Assembly (NCBI GenBank): GCA_035507035.1
Contig: DATJOJ010000035.1
Location: 186,001 to 250,000 of the forward strand
Source of the DNA: DATJOJ01 sp035507035
Lineage (GTDB): Bacteria > Acidobacteriota > Terriglobia > Terriglobales > Acidobacteriaceae
Length of the DNA stretch: 64,000 nucleotides
Direction: 5' to 3'
Made by a program: the position numbers and the translations under genes. Under the pieces are notes generated by a model. It saw nothing but the letters and a program-made list of their open reading frames with translations, searched no databases and was not told the DNA's origin. Position 1 is the stretch's first letter, and the number at the start of each line of letters is the position of its first letter. Below are positions 49,851 through 58,011 of the stretch, one piece after another.

Positions 49851-52586
49851 ATGCCACTGAATGCGGGCACTAAACTCGGCCCCTACGAGATCCAGTCCCC
49901 GCTGGGAGCTGGCGGTATGGGCGAGGTCTATCGCGCCCTCGATACTCGCCTCGACCGTATCGTTGCCATCAAGGTTCTGCCTTCGCATCTTTCCGCTGAC
50001 CCGGAATTGAAGCAGCGCCTGGAGCGGGAAGCCAAGGCCATTTCGGCGCTCCAGCATCCCAATATCTGCACTCTGTACGACATCGGAACCCAGGACGGCA
50101 CCAACTTCCTGGTGATGGAATATCTCGAGGGCCAGACCCTCGCCGAGCGTCTGCAAAAAGGGCCGCTGCCTATCGATCAAATTCTGAAGATTGGGGCAGA
50201 AATCGCGGCAGCCCTGGCCAAGGCCCATCAACAGGGAATTATTCATCGTGATCTGAAACCCGGCAACATCATGCTGACCAAGGCCGGCGCCAAACTGATG
50301 GACTTTGGCCTGGCCAAACCAAAACTGTCGATTCCGTCCCAAGCGGTCGGCCCTTTTACTCCTTCTACGCCGACAATGAACCTGGCTTCGCTCACTTCGG
50401 CGGCCTCGCCGCTCACCCAGAAAGGCTCAATCGTCGGAACGTTTCAATACATGGCCCCGGAAATTCTGCAAGGCGGCGAAGCTGACGCGCGCAGCGATCT
50501 CTTCAGTTTCGGCTGTGTGCTCTACGAAATGACTACCGGGCGGCACGCTTTCGAGGGCAAATCTCAACTCAGCGTGTTCACTGCCATCCTGGAAAAAGAC
50601 CCAGAACCGGTCAGCGCCAGTCAGCCGCTTGCCCCGCCGCTACTGGATCGCGTGGTCCGCGCCTGCCTCGCCAAAGATTCGTCCGACCGCATCCAGTCTG
50701 CGCACGACGTCGCTATGGACCTGCGATGGGCCTCCGAATCGCAGGCCGAATCCGCGGGGGCGGAGTCCTCCCAGACTTCTCCACTCTTCAACAAATCCAC
50801 TACTCCCTTGATCGCGGCCATATTGCTCGTCTTCATCGCCGTCGCCGTATTCGCCGGATACCGCTGGGCGAGGTCCACGGAATCTGCGGTGTCGATCCAC
50901 GCTGAAATCCCATCCCCCGAGAGGTTCTCGCTCGACGCCACTGGCGACGCTGGCGGTATGCCAGTGCTCTCACCGCAGGGAGATAAGATCGCTTTCGTCG
51001 CTCATTCCGGCGAAACTAAGCTGCTGTTTGTGCGCTCCCTCAACAGTGACGGTGCGCAAGCCCTCGACGGCACAGCTGGCGCAGCCCATCCTTTCTGGTC
51101 GCCCGATGGCCGCTACATTGGTTTCTTTGCCGGCGGTCAGTTGATGAAAATCCCCGCCGCAGGCGGACCCGCGACTGCCATCGCCGTCGCTCCGAATGCT
51201 CGCGGCGGAAGCTGGGGCACGAGCGACATGATTGTCTTCGCGCCGAACTTTGAGGGCCCGCTGGCCAAAGTAAGCGCCCAAGGCGGGCTCGTTACTCCGG
51301 CAAGCGTCATTGATCCCAACAAGCACTCCACTCATCGTTGGCCGTGGTTCCTGCCCGATGGCAAGCATTTCATTTTTTTCGCCGGTAATCATTTTGGTGG
51401 CGATCCCGGCCAGAACGGAGCCTACTTCGGGTCAGTCGACAACACTCAGTCGCATCTGCTTGTCGCAACCGATTCCGCTGCTCAATACGCATCTGGTTAC
51501 CTGCTTTATCACGCTGCTACAGCGCTAGTGGCTCACCCCTTCGATCCAGAGTCAGGTACTTTATCGGGAACGCCGGTTCCGGTGGTGAACAATCTCCGCG
51601 ATGACGTGGGCGTGTGGCGCAGCATCTTCGCCGTCTCGCAGAATGGTTTCCTGATTTATCAACTGGGCAGCACAGACTCGGCGAAGAGCCACTTTGTGGT
51701 CTTCGACCGCTCGGGGAAGGCGCTGGCGGACTACAATCCGCAGGAAGCCACGATCACCGATGCGCGCGCGCTGTTGGGCGTACGCGACGTACGCCTCTCT
51801 CCCGATAACCAGCGGGTCGCATTTGCCAACGGTACTGGCATCTGGACGTTCGATTTCGAACGCAAAACCCGCACGCGAATTACCTTCAGTGAGCAGCCGG
51901 TTCAGGAGCCCGCCTGGTCTCCGGATGGGAAGTCGCTCCTGTTCCTGGCGCAAGTTGGCAGCGGCGGCGGAGGCGCCGAAATCCGCTCTAAAGCCGCCGA
52001 TGGCAGTGGCAGTGAGCAGAAGTTACTGGCCGAGCTGAACAACTATCACCACCCAGAATGGTCACGCGACGGAAAATATCTAACCTATCTTTGGGGTAAC
52101 GGCGAAAAGACGGTCTCCCTCTGGATAAAGCCCGTTAACGGAGACGCCAAGCCGGTCGTGATTGTCCAGCCGCCTTCGCCGCAGTCGAATATCTTCAATT
52201 ATCGAATTTCGCCCGACAGTCGCTGGGTGGCGTATCAGTCCGACGAATCCGGACAGGTCGAAATCTATATAACCAGTTTCCCTGATGGAAAAGGGAAGTG
52301 GCGGGTATCGACGAATGGCGGCGCGTATCCCGCGTGGGGTGGAAGCAGCAAGGAAATATTCTATGAAAATCTCACCGCCGATATTTTTGTCTGCCCACTG
52401 AATGCGAAGGAAGCGGAACTAGAGGTGGGAACGCCGCAGCGCTTATTCCACGCTGCCTCGCCCGGAGTTGGGATACCGTTTGACATCTTCTCCGATGGCA
52501 AGAGCCTGATTGTGAACCACTCCGAAGAAGAAGCTCAGGTCCCGCTACAGTTGGTCACGAACTGGCCCGCGGAACTCAAGAAGTAA
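49851..52586 (+). CDS. Membrane Ser/Thr protein kinase with WD40-like (PD40) propeller
   Basis: A 911-residue receptor-like kinase. The kinase domain (12-290) has LGAGGMGEVYRA, ATP lysine K41, HRDLKPGNIM (D134), DFGLAKP (D151) and APE 202-204. The activation segment between DFG and APE is long (~50 residues) and rich in Ser, Thr and Pro, so autophosphorylation sites are plentiful. A transmembrane helix lies at ~319-337. Outside, a six- to seven-bladed PD40 propeller (about 345-900) has repeats such as HPFWSPDGRYIGFFAGGQLM and PAWSPDGKSLLFLAQV. It probably senses an extracellular ligand. It is divergent from the TPR kinase. Confidence 0.93.
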   Translation: MPLNAGTKLGPYEIQSPLGAGGMGEVYRALDTRLDRIVAIKVLPSHLSADPELKQRLEREAKAISALQHPNICTLYDIGTQDGTNFLVMEYLEGQTLAERLQKGPLPIDQILKIGAEIAAALAKAHQQGIIHRDLKPGNIMLTKAGAKLMDFGLAKPKLSIPSQAVGPFTPSTPTMNLASLTSAASPLTQKGSIVGTFQYMAPEILQGGEADARSDLFSFGCVLYEMTTGRHAFEGKSQLSVFTAILEKDPEPVSASQPLAPPLLDRVVRACLAKDSSDRIQSAHDVAMDLRWASESQAESAGAESSQTSPLFNKSTTPLIAAILLVFIAVAVFAGYRWARSTESAVSIHAEIPSPERFSLDATGDAGGMPVLSPQGDKIAFVAHSGETKLLFVRSLNSDGAQALDGTAGAAHPFWSPDGRYIGFFAGGQLMKIPAAGGPATAIAVAPNARGGSWGTSDMIVFAPNFEGPLAKVSAQGGLVTPASVIDPNKHSTHRWPWFLPDGKHFIFFAGNHFGGDPGQNGAYFGSVDNTQSHLLVATDSAAQYASGYLLYHAATALVAHPFDPESGTLSGTPVPVVNNLRDDVGVWRSIFAVSQNGFLIYQLGSTDSAKSHFVVFDRSGKALADYNPQEATITDARALLGVRDVRLSPDNQRVAFANGTGIWTFDFERKTRTRITFSEQPVQEPAWSPDGKSLLFLAQVGSGGGGAEIRSKAADGSGSEQKLLAELNNYHHPEWSRDGKYLTYLWGNGEKTVSLWIKPVNGDAKPVVIVQPPSPQSNIFNYRISPDSRWVAYQSDESGQVEIYITSFPDGKGKWRVSTNGGAYPAWGGSSKEIFYENLTADIFVCPLNAKEAELEVGTPQRLFHAASPGVGIPFDIFSDGKSLIVNHSEEEAQVPLQLVTNWPAELKK

Positions 52587-52650
52587 GCCCCACACGGCAA
52601 ATCCGCCTCTGAGAATGCTTGCAGTGCGGTGCGTTTATCGCGGTTGGCCG

Positions 52651-52680
52651 GTATAGCGGATTCTCGCGAATCCGCCATAC
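52651..52680. terminator. Bidirectional hairpin between convergent genes
   Basis: GTATAGCGGATTC-TCGC-GAATCCGCCATAC folds into a 12-bp stem with one A-C mismatch and a TCGC loop. It sits between the kinase stop and the VWA gene stop. No U tract follows. Confidence 0.45.
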
Positions 52681-52688
52681 TCTGCTCC

Positions 52689-53627
52689 TTACTTCAGCGA
52701 CGGTACCCAGACAGAATCCGCAGCCGCCAGTTCTACACCCGAAAGCTCGGTGCTGAGGTCAACCGACTGCCACTTGGCCTTCGTTCCGGCTTTCGCCGTG
52801 AAGCTCAAAAGATACTGATTGTCGATCGCCTTCTGGATCTGGTCGAGATAGGGCTTAAAGCTTACCGGACTTTGCAGGCCCAAATAGAACGCCTGCCCGC
52901 CGGTCAGGTCCGCCAACTCACCCATGGTCATCTGTCCACTGACCGCCGTCCAATGGTTGCGGCGGAAGTAGCCAACGCCGGGAGTATAGATCGTGTTGAT
53001 AATCGTGCCGGTTTTCATGGCGACGTCTTTGGCGGAATCCATGTCCGAGTTGATTCGGATGCCATGCCAATCCGGCCCACGGCGCGCACGGTCAATTCCA
53101 TCCGTCACCATAATGATCGACCGCCGATTCTCATTCGTCGGCCAGCGCTTCATCAAATCGATGACCGACAGGTAAGGGCTGCCATACGCACCCTCAGAGC
53201 CCAGCGGCAACCGTAGTGCATTCGCAGCGCTGGCATGGTCTGTGGTGAAATCTTGCGTGATCTGCACGGTTGCATTTCTCATGTAACCCACCGCCACCGC
53301 GGTCGTGTTGGGCTGGGCCTTGATGAAGGCCCGCAGATCATCAAGATTGGAACCCAGGCTCGTATCCGACGCGTCGTCGATCAGAATAAAGAGGTCCAGA
53401 CCGGCGCGGTCGCCTTTCGCCGCCACCCACTCCGTCACCGGCAGGCGTTCCTTTCCCTGCTTTACGAAAACTTCGTCAGAATTGATTTGAGGTACTGGTT
53501 TGTTGCCACGCACAGAAGCCGTAACCGTCATTTTGACCGTCGAGGTCTCTTGCGCCTGCAGCGGCACAATGCTCAGAATCACCGCCGCCATGCTTAATGC
53601 CGAAAAAATTGAGTTCTTTAATTTCAT
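52689..53627 (-). CDS. Secreted VWA-domain protein (VWFA-related)
   Basis: A 312-residue exported protein with a signal peptide (1-25, ending PLQAQ). An N-terminal beta segment is followed by a von Willebrand A domain (about 75-250). Its metal-ion site is DLFILIDDASDTSLGS, a slightly altered D-x-S-x-S/T, with IIMVTDGIDRA later. The C-terminal part carries SVDLSTELSGVELA. The family is plentiful in Acidobacteria; ligands are unknown. Secretion and VWA fold suggest adhesion or complex assembly at the cell surface. The upstream gap (53628-54008) has no other gene. Confidence 0.85.
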   Translation of the reverse strand: MKLKNSIFSALSMAAVILSIVPLQAQETSTVKMTVTASVRGNKPVPQINSDEVFVKQGKERLPVTEWVAAKGDRAGLDLFILIDDASDTSLGSNLDDLRAFIKAQPNTTAVAVGYMRNATVQITQDFTTDHASAANALRLPLGSEGAYGSPYLSVIDLMKRWPTNENRRSIIMVTDGIDRARRGPDWHGIRINSDMDSAKDVAMKTGTIINTIYTPGVGYFRRNHWTAVSGQMTMGELADLTGGQAFYLGLQSPVSFKPYLDQIQKAIDNQYLLSFTAKAGTKAKWQSVDLSTELSGVELAAADSVWVPSLK

Positions 53628-54008
53628 AGTCGTTTCCTTTGTGAAATTTCGTTACTTGCAAATTGCTTTGTCATCTGTCCGCCTCGGCTACTATGCCGCT
53701 TCGACGGCCTCGCGCACATCACGCGATAGGAAGTTTGTTGGGTACTACTTCGGTGAGTGCGGGGAGTACCACTATCGGACAGGCCGACCTCGCGCTAACT
53801 TGGCGGCGTGGACGGGCGAACTGATGGCGCAAGCTTGCGCTATCGCCTGGTTGCAACAATCATCGTGCTTCCACCTTCCGGGTTATGCAAGAAGGAGAAG
53901 CCGCCGCCCGGGAGATGGAGCGGGCAGCACGCGCGGCTGTTCTTCTGCGCCGCTCAAAGTTGCTACTCACTTGTGAACGTTCGTCTCGATGCAACGCGCT
54001 CTCGGCTT
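53628..54008. other. Intergenic gap with palindromes
   Basis: No convincing gene in this 381-bp gap. It contains a perfect 14-bp palindrome GCGCAAGCTTGCGC (53827-53840) flanked by GATG/TATC, and GGTACT...AGTACC arms at about 53740-53770. The left end must hold the VWA promoter. Confidence 0.45.
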
Positions 54009-56255
54009 TCACCTGGCCGGAACAATGTCCGGTTTTTGCGCCAATGCGGCCGCCGAGTTTGAAGCTACGGGGACTGCCGCAGCCCTGCCCTGCCGCATCC
54101 TTATGCGCTGCTCCTCAAGCTTCCTGTCTCGCTCGGTGAAGTCCGCCAAGCGAACGGTTTCATAATTCTTGCGTTTGGCGACGACGCGGTAATCGAAGGC
54201 CACGCTCGAAGCCCCGCCGCCGAGTTCGTGAACTTCGAACGCGGTCGGAGACTTCTGGCTCACGTACAGTCCTTTGCAATCGCCGTTGGGCGTGAGAAAG
54301 ACGTGATAGTCGAGATCGGTATTTACGGTTTGCGCGAAGGTGGGATCGAGATCGATGCGGGCCGAGCCGTTGGAGAGCTGGCCTGAGCCGAAATCCTCAA
54401 ACCAGTTTTCGGGAGCTTCCACGGCATAAAGCGCTACCTTACGCGAGCCGCCATCGACCGGCACAACCGCGGACTTGCTGCCGGTACAGTAGAAACTGCC
54501 GTAAATATCAACCTCGCACGCGCCATAAGGGCTACTGCCGTTTATAGATCCTGCGAACAAAGCAAACGCGTTTTCGTCGGGAGACGGTGCCTCGTTGAAC
54601 GCTTGCAAGGTCGCTTCACTGTCGCTATCGTTCAGGAATACGCCAGCGGCATTCTCGTTCGGGCCTTCTACGTCTAGAAGCGCCTCAGGCGACGCGGTGC
54701 CGATACCCACCGGGCCCGCAGCAAAAACTGTGCCTTTCGAGAAGATGTCCATTACTTCCTCGTTGTTGAGCCGGAAGTGAATTGTGCTACTGGAGCCCGA
54801 GGCGTTAAGGTACGTTCCGCCCGATGTGTCCCCCAGTAGAGCGTAGTTGGTGCAACCGCTCATGCGCTGGGTTAGGAAGCCGATCGCGGCGAAAGTTCCG
54901 CATCCGGGATCGCCGACCAGAATATGCAGGCCACCCCCTCCTATGACGTCGAGATTCGCAAGCGGACTGCTCGTGCCGACACCGACATTGGGAAAGGTGT
55001 TCAGCCCGCTGAAGGCATTGACCGAATTCAATTGCGGCACGTTGGCGGTGTTCAGGTTTAGGGTGACGTTGCCGCTGGTACCGCCCCCGGTCAGGTCGGT
55101 TCCCGCCGTGACTCCAGTAATCGTACCCGCCGAGGCGCAGACCCATGCGCTGCCATTCCACTGCAGCACTTGATTGGCAGTACAGCTGCTGACCAGGCTG
55201 AGATTCAGATTCCCGCTTGTCCCACCTCCATTCAGGCCGCTCCCCGTTGCTGTTGTCACGCCGGTGATCGTGCCCGCGCCTGGAAATGTCTGCCCCGCCG
55301 CAAACGTGAGTTGTCCATTAGCGGCGATGTTCAGGCCGGTTTCTGATGGGTTATTCGTTCCCTCGGCGAACAACAGATTCAGCGTCGCTGATGGGTTATT
55401 GGTGTCGTTTCCCGTGGGCTCGGACTGCCACTGAAAGTGCTCCAGGGTGTAGGTTCCGGCAGTGCTGTTGAACGCCGACGACTCGAAATTCAGGGGCTGC
55501 GAGTTAAAACCTCTGTTCTTGTTGGCATAGTTCATCGTGGCCATCTCGAACAGTCCACGCACCAACTCCTCACCGTTGACATCCAGTGTGAACAGCGGGT
55601 TCTTTTCATTGATCCCAATCTTGGCGGAGGAACCCGTGCCGGATTGATACAAGATGGAGTTGCCCAGATCGCCGTTGTTGTCGGTCCAAAGAGGAATGTA
55701 GTCCTCGGTGCCAGAACCGCCGATGTTAGGTCCAGAGCCTCCAGAGCTCCGGGAGGCAGAGCCAGGCGGCGTTGAGGTACTCGATGTAGCTGGCGCCGCG
55801 AGTGCAAACGCCGACGCCGGCAGCCCCCCTAACGTCTGGGCGTCGGCCGCTTTCAATGCATAAGGCACGCTGAGCAAGAACACGCGCGGCTGTTCTTCTC
55901 CACCGTTAATTCGCACACCGAGCCATCGCGCTTCGCCGGAGGCAAACAGATCGAGCGGCAAGCCTTCCAATGTCGTTGCTCCGAGCTGGACAGTGTAGTT
56001 GCCTTTGGCGTCAGGTTGGACGTTCTGGGTTTCCATCCACAAAGGAGCGCCACCTTCCTGCGCGTCGTAAATGGAGAAGGTGATGCCAATGATGCCTGTC
56101 ACCGGTCTGCCCTGGACATCGGTGGTTTTACCCGAGAAGTTCACCAACTGCGGCACCACCGGTAATTGTGTCGAGTTGGTAGACTGCGCGCCGACAAGAG
56201 AGCAAAACAGAATGATCACGATGCAGGTACGAAGCAAATTTAAAGGGTTGCTCAT
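54009..56255 (-). CDS. Large secreted protein, tail-fibre-like repeats
   Basis: A 748-residue protein with a signal peptide (1-23, ending LVGAQ). Residues ~30-140 form a beta domain (VNFSGKTTDVQGRPVTGIIG, MFISVPYALKAADAQTLGGL) recognisable in many acidobacterial secreted proteins. A long Gly/Ser/Thr/Asn-rich middle follows with repeats of VTAGTDLTGGGTSGNVTLNL and ATGSGLNGGGTSGNLNLSLV type, as in phage tail fibres or head-trimer spikes. The C-terminal ~150 residues are globular (EAPENWFEDFGSGQLSNGSA, CKGLYVSQKSPTAFEVHELG) and may be an intramolecular-chaperone-like domain. Function unknown; a trimeric surface adhesin is plausible. Confidence 0.7.
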   Translation of the reverse strand: MSNPLNLLRTCIVIILFCSLVGAQSTNSTQLPVVPQLVNFSGKTTDVQGRPVTGIIGITFSIYDAQEGGAPLWMETQNVQPDAKGNYTVQLGATTLEGLPLDLFASGEARWLGVRINGGEEQPRVFLLSVPYALKAADAQTLGGLPASAFALAAPATSSTSTPPGSASRSSGGSGPNIGGSGTEDYIPLWTDNNGDLGNSILYQSGTGSSAKIGINEKNPLFTLDVNGEELVRGLFEMATMNYANKNRGFNSQPLNFESSAFNSTAGTYTLEHFQWQSEPTGNDTNNPSATLNLLFAEGTNNPSETGLNIAANGQLTFAAGQTFPGAGTITGVTTATGSGLNGGGTSGNLNLSLVSSCTANQVLQWNGSAWVCASAGTITGVTAGTDLTGGGTSGNVTLNLNTANVPQLNSVNAFSGLNTFPNVGVGTSSPLANLDVIGGGGLHILVGDPGCGTFAAIGFLTQRMSGCTNYALLGDTSGGTYLNASGSSSTIHFRLNNEEVMDIFSKGTVFAAGPVGIGTASPEALLDVEGPNENAAGVFLNDSDSEATLQAFNEAPSPDENAFALFAGSINGSSPYGACEVDIYGSFYCTGSKSAVVPVDGGSRKVALYAVEAPENWFEDFGSGQLSNGSARIDLDPTFAQTVNTDLDYHVFLTPNGDCKGLYVSQKSPTAFEVHELGGGASSVAFDYRVVAKRKNYETVRLADFTERDRKLEEQRIRMRQGRAAAVPVASNSAAALAQKPDIVPAR

Positions 56256-56576
56256 GGAGGACCCCAGCGACCGAAAGTGAGGCGCAAATGAACCGGAGGG
56301 AGGGTCCGGCGTCTCTGGCCTCTATTACAAGGATCGGAATTGGCACGTAAAAGACGACACCGGGGCAAGCATTTCTTTATAGCTGTGGCGGGATTGTCAA
56401 ATCGTCAACTCAACCATGCTTGCTATGGCCACTTCTCGGCACAAAGAAAGGGCAAGTCAGTCACCGAAAAAGGTTTGCGCGACCCAACAAAAGTCAATCG
56501 GTGAAAAATCGCTATTTCACTCATCATGCTGGCGCACGAGTGCTCAATAAGCGAATCGAAGGGCCTCAAAACAGAC
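56256..56576. other. Intergenic gap between the large secreted gene and rnpB
   Basis: No gene is seen in this 321-bp gap. On the minus strand TTGACA (56394-56399) and TATAAA (56375-56380) lie upstream of the secreted gene, but they are only 13 bp apart, so the promoter assignment is doubtful. Confidence 0.4.
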
Positions 56577-57133
56577 TTGGCAGCCGGACCTGTAAGCCGA
56601 ATTCTGTCCGCCTTACGGCGGGACGGTCATTCCTCTGGGCCCGGCATTACTGCCGGGCTCAAGCGACCTACCCGAAGGTTGTAACGCGCCGAGCCAGCAC
56701 GTTTTCGGCAGGCTTTTCAGCCCAACCCAAATCCCTCCCTATTTGGTCTTGCACCGTGTGGGGTTTGCCCTGCCCGCGCCATCGCTGCCGCGGCGGTGCG
56801 CTCTTACCGCACCTTTTCACCCTTACCCCGCGGCCGCTCTCAATGCTGGGTACCATTGTGATCCTGAGCAAGCGTTCCTTGCGCCGCGAGGATCTGGGCG
56901 AGCCGTGCGAAGCGTCGCGTTCTGTGCGACACAACAAACGCGCGTTCGGCTCGCTTCCAAATGGCCCCCAGCACTCACAACGACCGCGGGGCGGTATATT
57001 TTCTGTGGCACTTTCCGTCGAGCGGCCTTAAAGCCGCCCTCCCGGACGTTATCCGGCACACTGCTCTGCGGAGTTCGGACTTTCCTCCCTCGTCCTTGAC
57101 GAACGAGAGCGACCGTCCGGCCCAGCTGCCAAC
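56577..57133 (-). ncRNA. rnpB: RNase P RNA (class A), with an expanded P12 helix
   Basis: The catalytic RNA of RNase P, which matures tRNA 5' ends. P1 pairs TTGGCAG near the 5' end (57133) with CTGCCAA at the 3' end. The conserved P4 segment GAGGAAAGTCCGAACTC is followed by GCAGAGCAGTG; AAGGGTGAAAAGGTGCGG and TAAGAGCGCACCG mark the P10-P11 region; GGGTAGGTCGCTTGAG and GACAGAATTCGGCTTACAG mark the 3' half. The molecule is ~557 nt, about 180 longer than E. coli's 377. Nearly all of the excess lies between the P11 side and AAGGGTGAAA, in helix P12 (56828-56989). This ~162-nt helix begins CCGCGG, closes with CCGCGG, and has paired GTGCTGGG / CCCAGCAT and an inner GCGAGCCG / CGGCTCGC pair. Confidence 0.95.
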
Positions 57134-57139
57134 AAGTCT

Positions 57140-57145
57140 ATTATA
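57140..57145 (-). promoter_or_regulatory. -10 box TATAAT of rnpB
   Basis: A perfect TATAAT on the minus strand, 6 bp upstream of the P1 helix start, so it would set the mature 5' end. No good -35 was found at 16-18 bp. Confidence 0.6.
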
Positions 57146-57261
57146 CGTTGCCCGCCATGCCGTCGATCCCTGGGAATCCGCAACGCTCCCTGATTCGATC
57201 CACCGCATCCTCTTTCGGTGGAGAAGTAAAGAAGAGTGAAGGCCGCGAGACCAGGGGAGGA

Positions 57262-57957
57262 TCACGGATTCCATTCAGCCCTCAGCACACCTTCGCGGCT
57301 GGCAAGTGCCTCCAGGAATCGCGGAGCGCGGACCTCATCCCCGCGAACTCGCCGCTGCACCTCAAAGCGCAGCTCGCGCTGGTCGCCGTGTTCGGTGAAA
57401 GTCTTGGCCGCGGACATGATCTTGTACTGCTCCGCAGCCAAGCTGGCTCGAACTTCCTCCTCCGTGGGAGACTTGGTGTCGCTTACTAAAACCAGTGTCC
57501 CGCGTTGGTCGCGGGGCAGGAAGTCTTCCAGCCAACGCAAAACCCAGAGCACAAGGACGCCGATCGTGGTGGCAGCGATCCCGAGCGCCAGCTGGCCGCC
57601 GCCCAGGCACAGGCCAACCACGGTCACGAACCATAACGTGGCCGCAGTCGTAACGCCCAGAACCATGTCTCCCTTGCGAAGAATCGCGCCACCCCCTATA
57701 AAACCCACGCCGGTCAGAATGCCCAGCGGAAAACGCATGAGGTCGTTCATGACGAAGGAATCGGGATGTCTGCCGGCGAGCGGCAACAAAAGGTTCACCT
57801 GCAGCATGGCAACGCAGGCGGCGAGGCAAACCAGGATGGTCGTCCGTAAACCTGCAGGGCGGCCATGCTCGGTGCGATTAAAGCCGATCAAGGCGCCAGC
57901 GGCAAAGGCCAAGGCCAAACGCAAGGCGATTTCGGACCATGACAGGTTGAGCGGCAT
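57262..57957 (-). CDS. MgtC/SapB-family membrane protein
   Basis: A 231-residue inner-membrane protein. The N-terminal half has four to five helices with the family blocks LALAFAAGALIGFNRTEHGR, then PAGLRTTILVCLAACVAML, and FPLGILTGVGFIGGGAILRK. The C-terminal soluble part (about 140-231) is an ACT-like domain (TLVLVSDTKSPTEEEVRASL, ... ELRFEVQRRVRG). MgtC modulates magnesium adaptation and ATP synthase in pathogens; the role in free-living bacteria is less clear. The ATG at 57957 is chosen over an ATG 15 codons upstream, which would add a hydrophilic stretch not seen in the family. Confidence 0.85.
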   Translation of the reverse strand: MPLNLSWSEIALRLALAFAAGALIGFNRTEHGRPAGLRTTILVCLAACVAMLQVNLLLPLAGRHPDSFVMNDLMRFPLGILTGVGFIGGGAILRKGDMVLGVTTAATLWFVTVVGLCLGGGQLALGIAATTIGVLVLWVLRWLEDFLPRDQRGTLVLVSDTKSPTEEEVRASLAAEQYKIMSAAKTFTEHGDQRELRFEVQRRVRGDEVRAPRFLEALASREGVLRAEWNP

Positions 57958-58011
57958 AGTCTTCTCGATTTGACTTGCAGTGTAGAACGATAAAGGCCGC
58001 AATAGCGAAAA

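Noticed and set aside
56375..56399. TTGACA/TATAAA promoter before the large secreted gene
   Set aside because: The two boxes are only 13 bp apart, too close for a normal sigma-70 promoter.
56420..57099. Protein-coding frames of 118-203 codons over the RNase P RNA gene
   Set aside because: They lie over conserved RNase P structure on either strand and show no protein-like features; they are frame artefacts of a GC-rich RNA gene.
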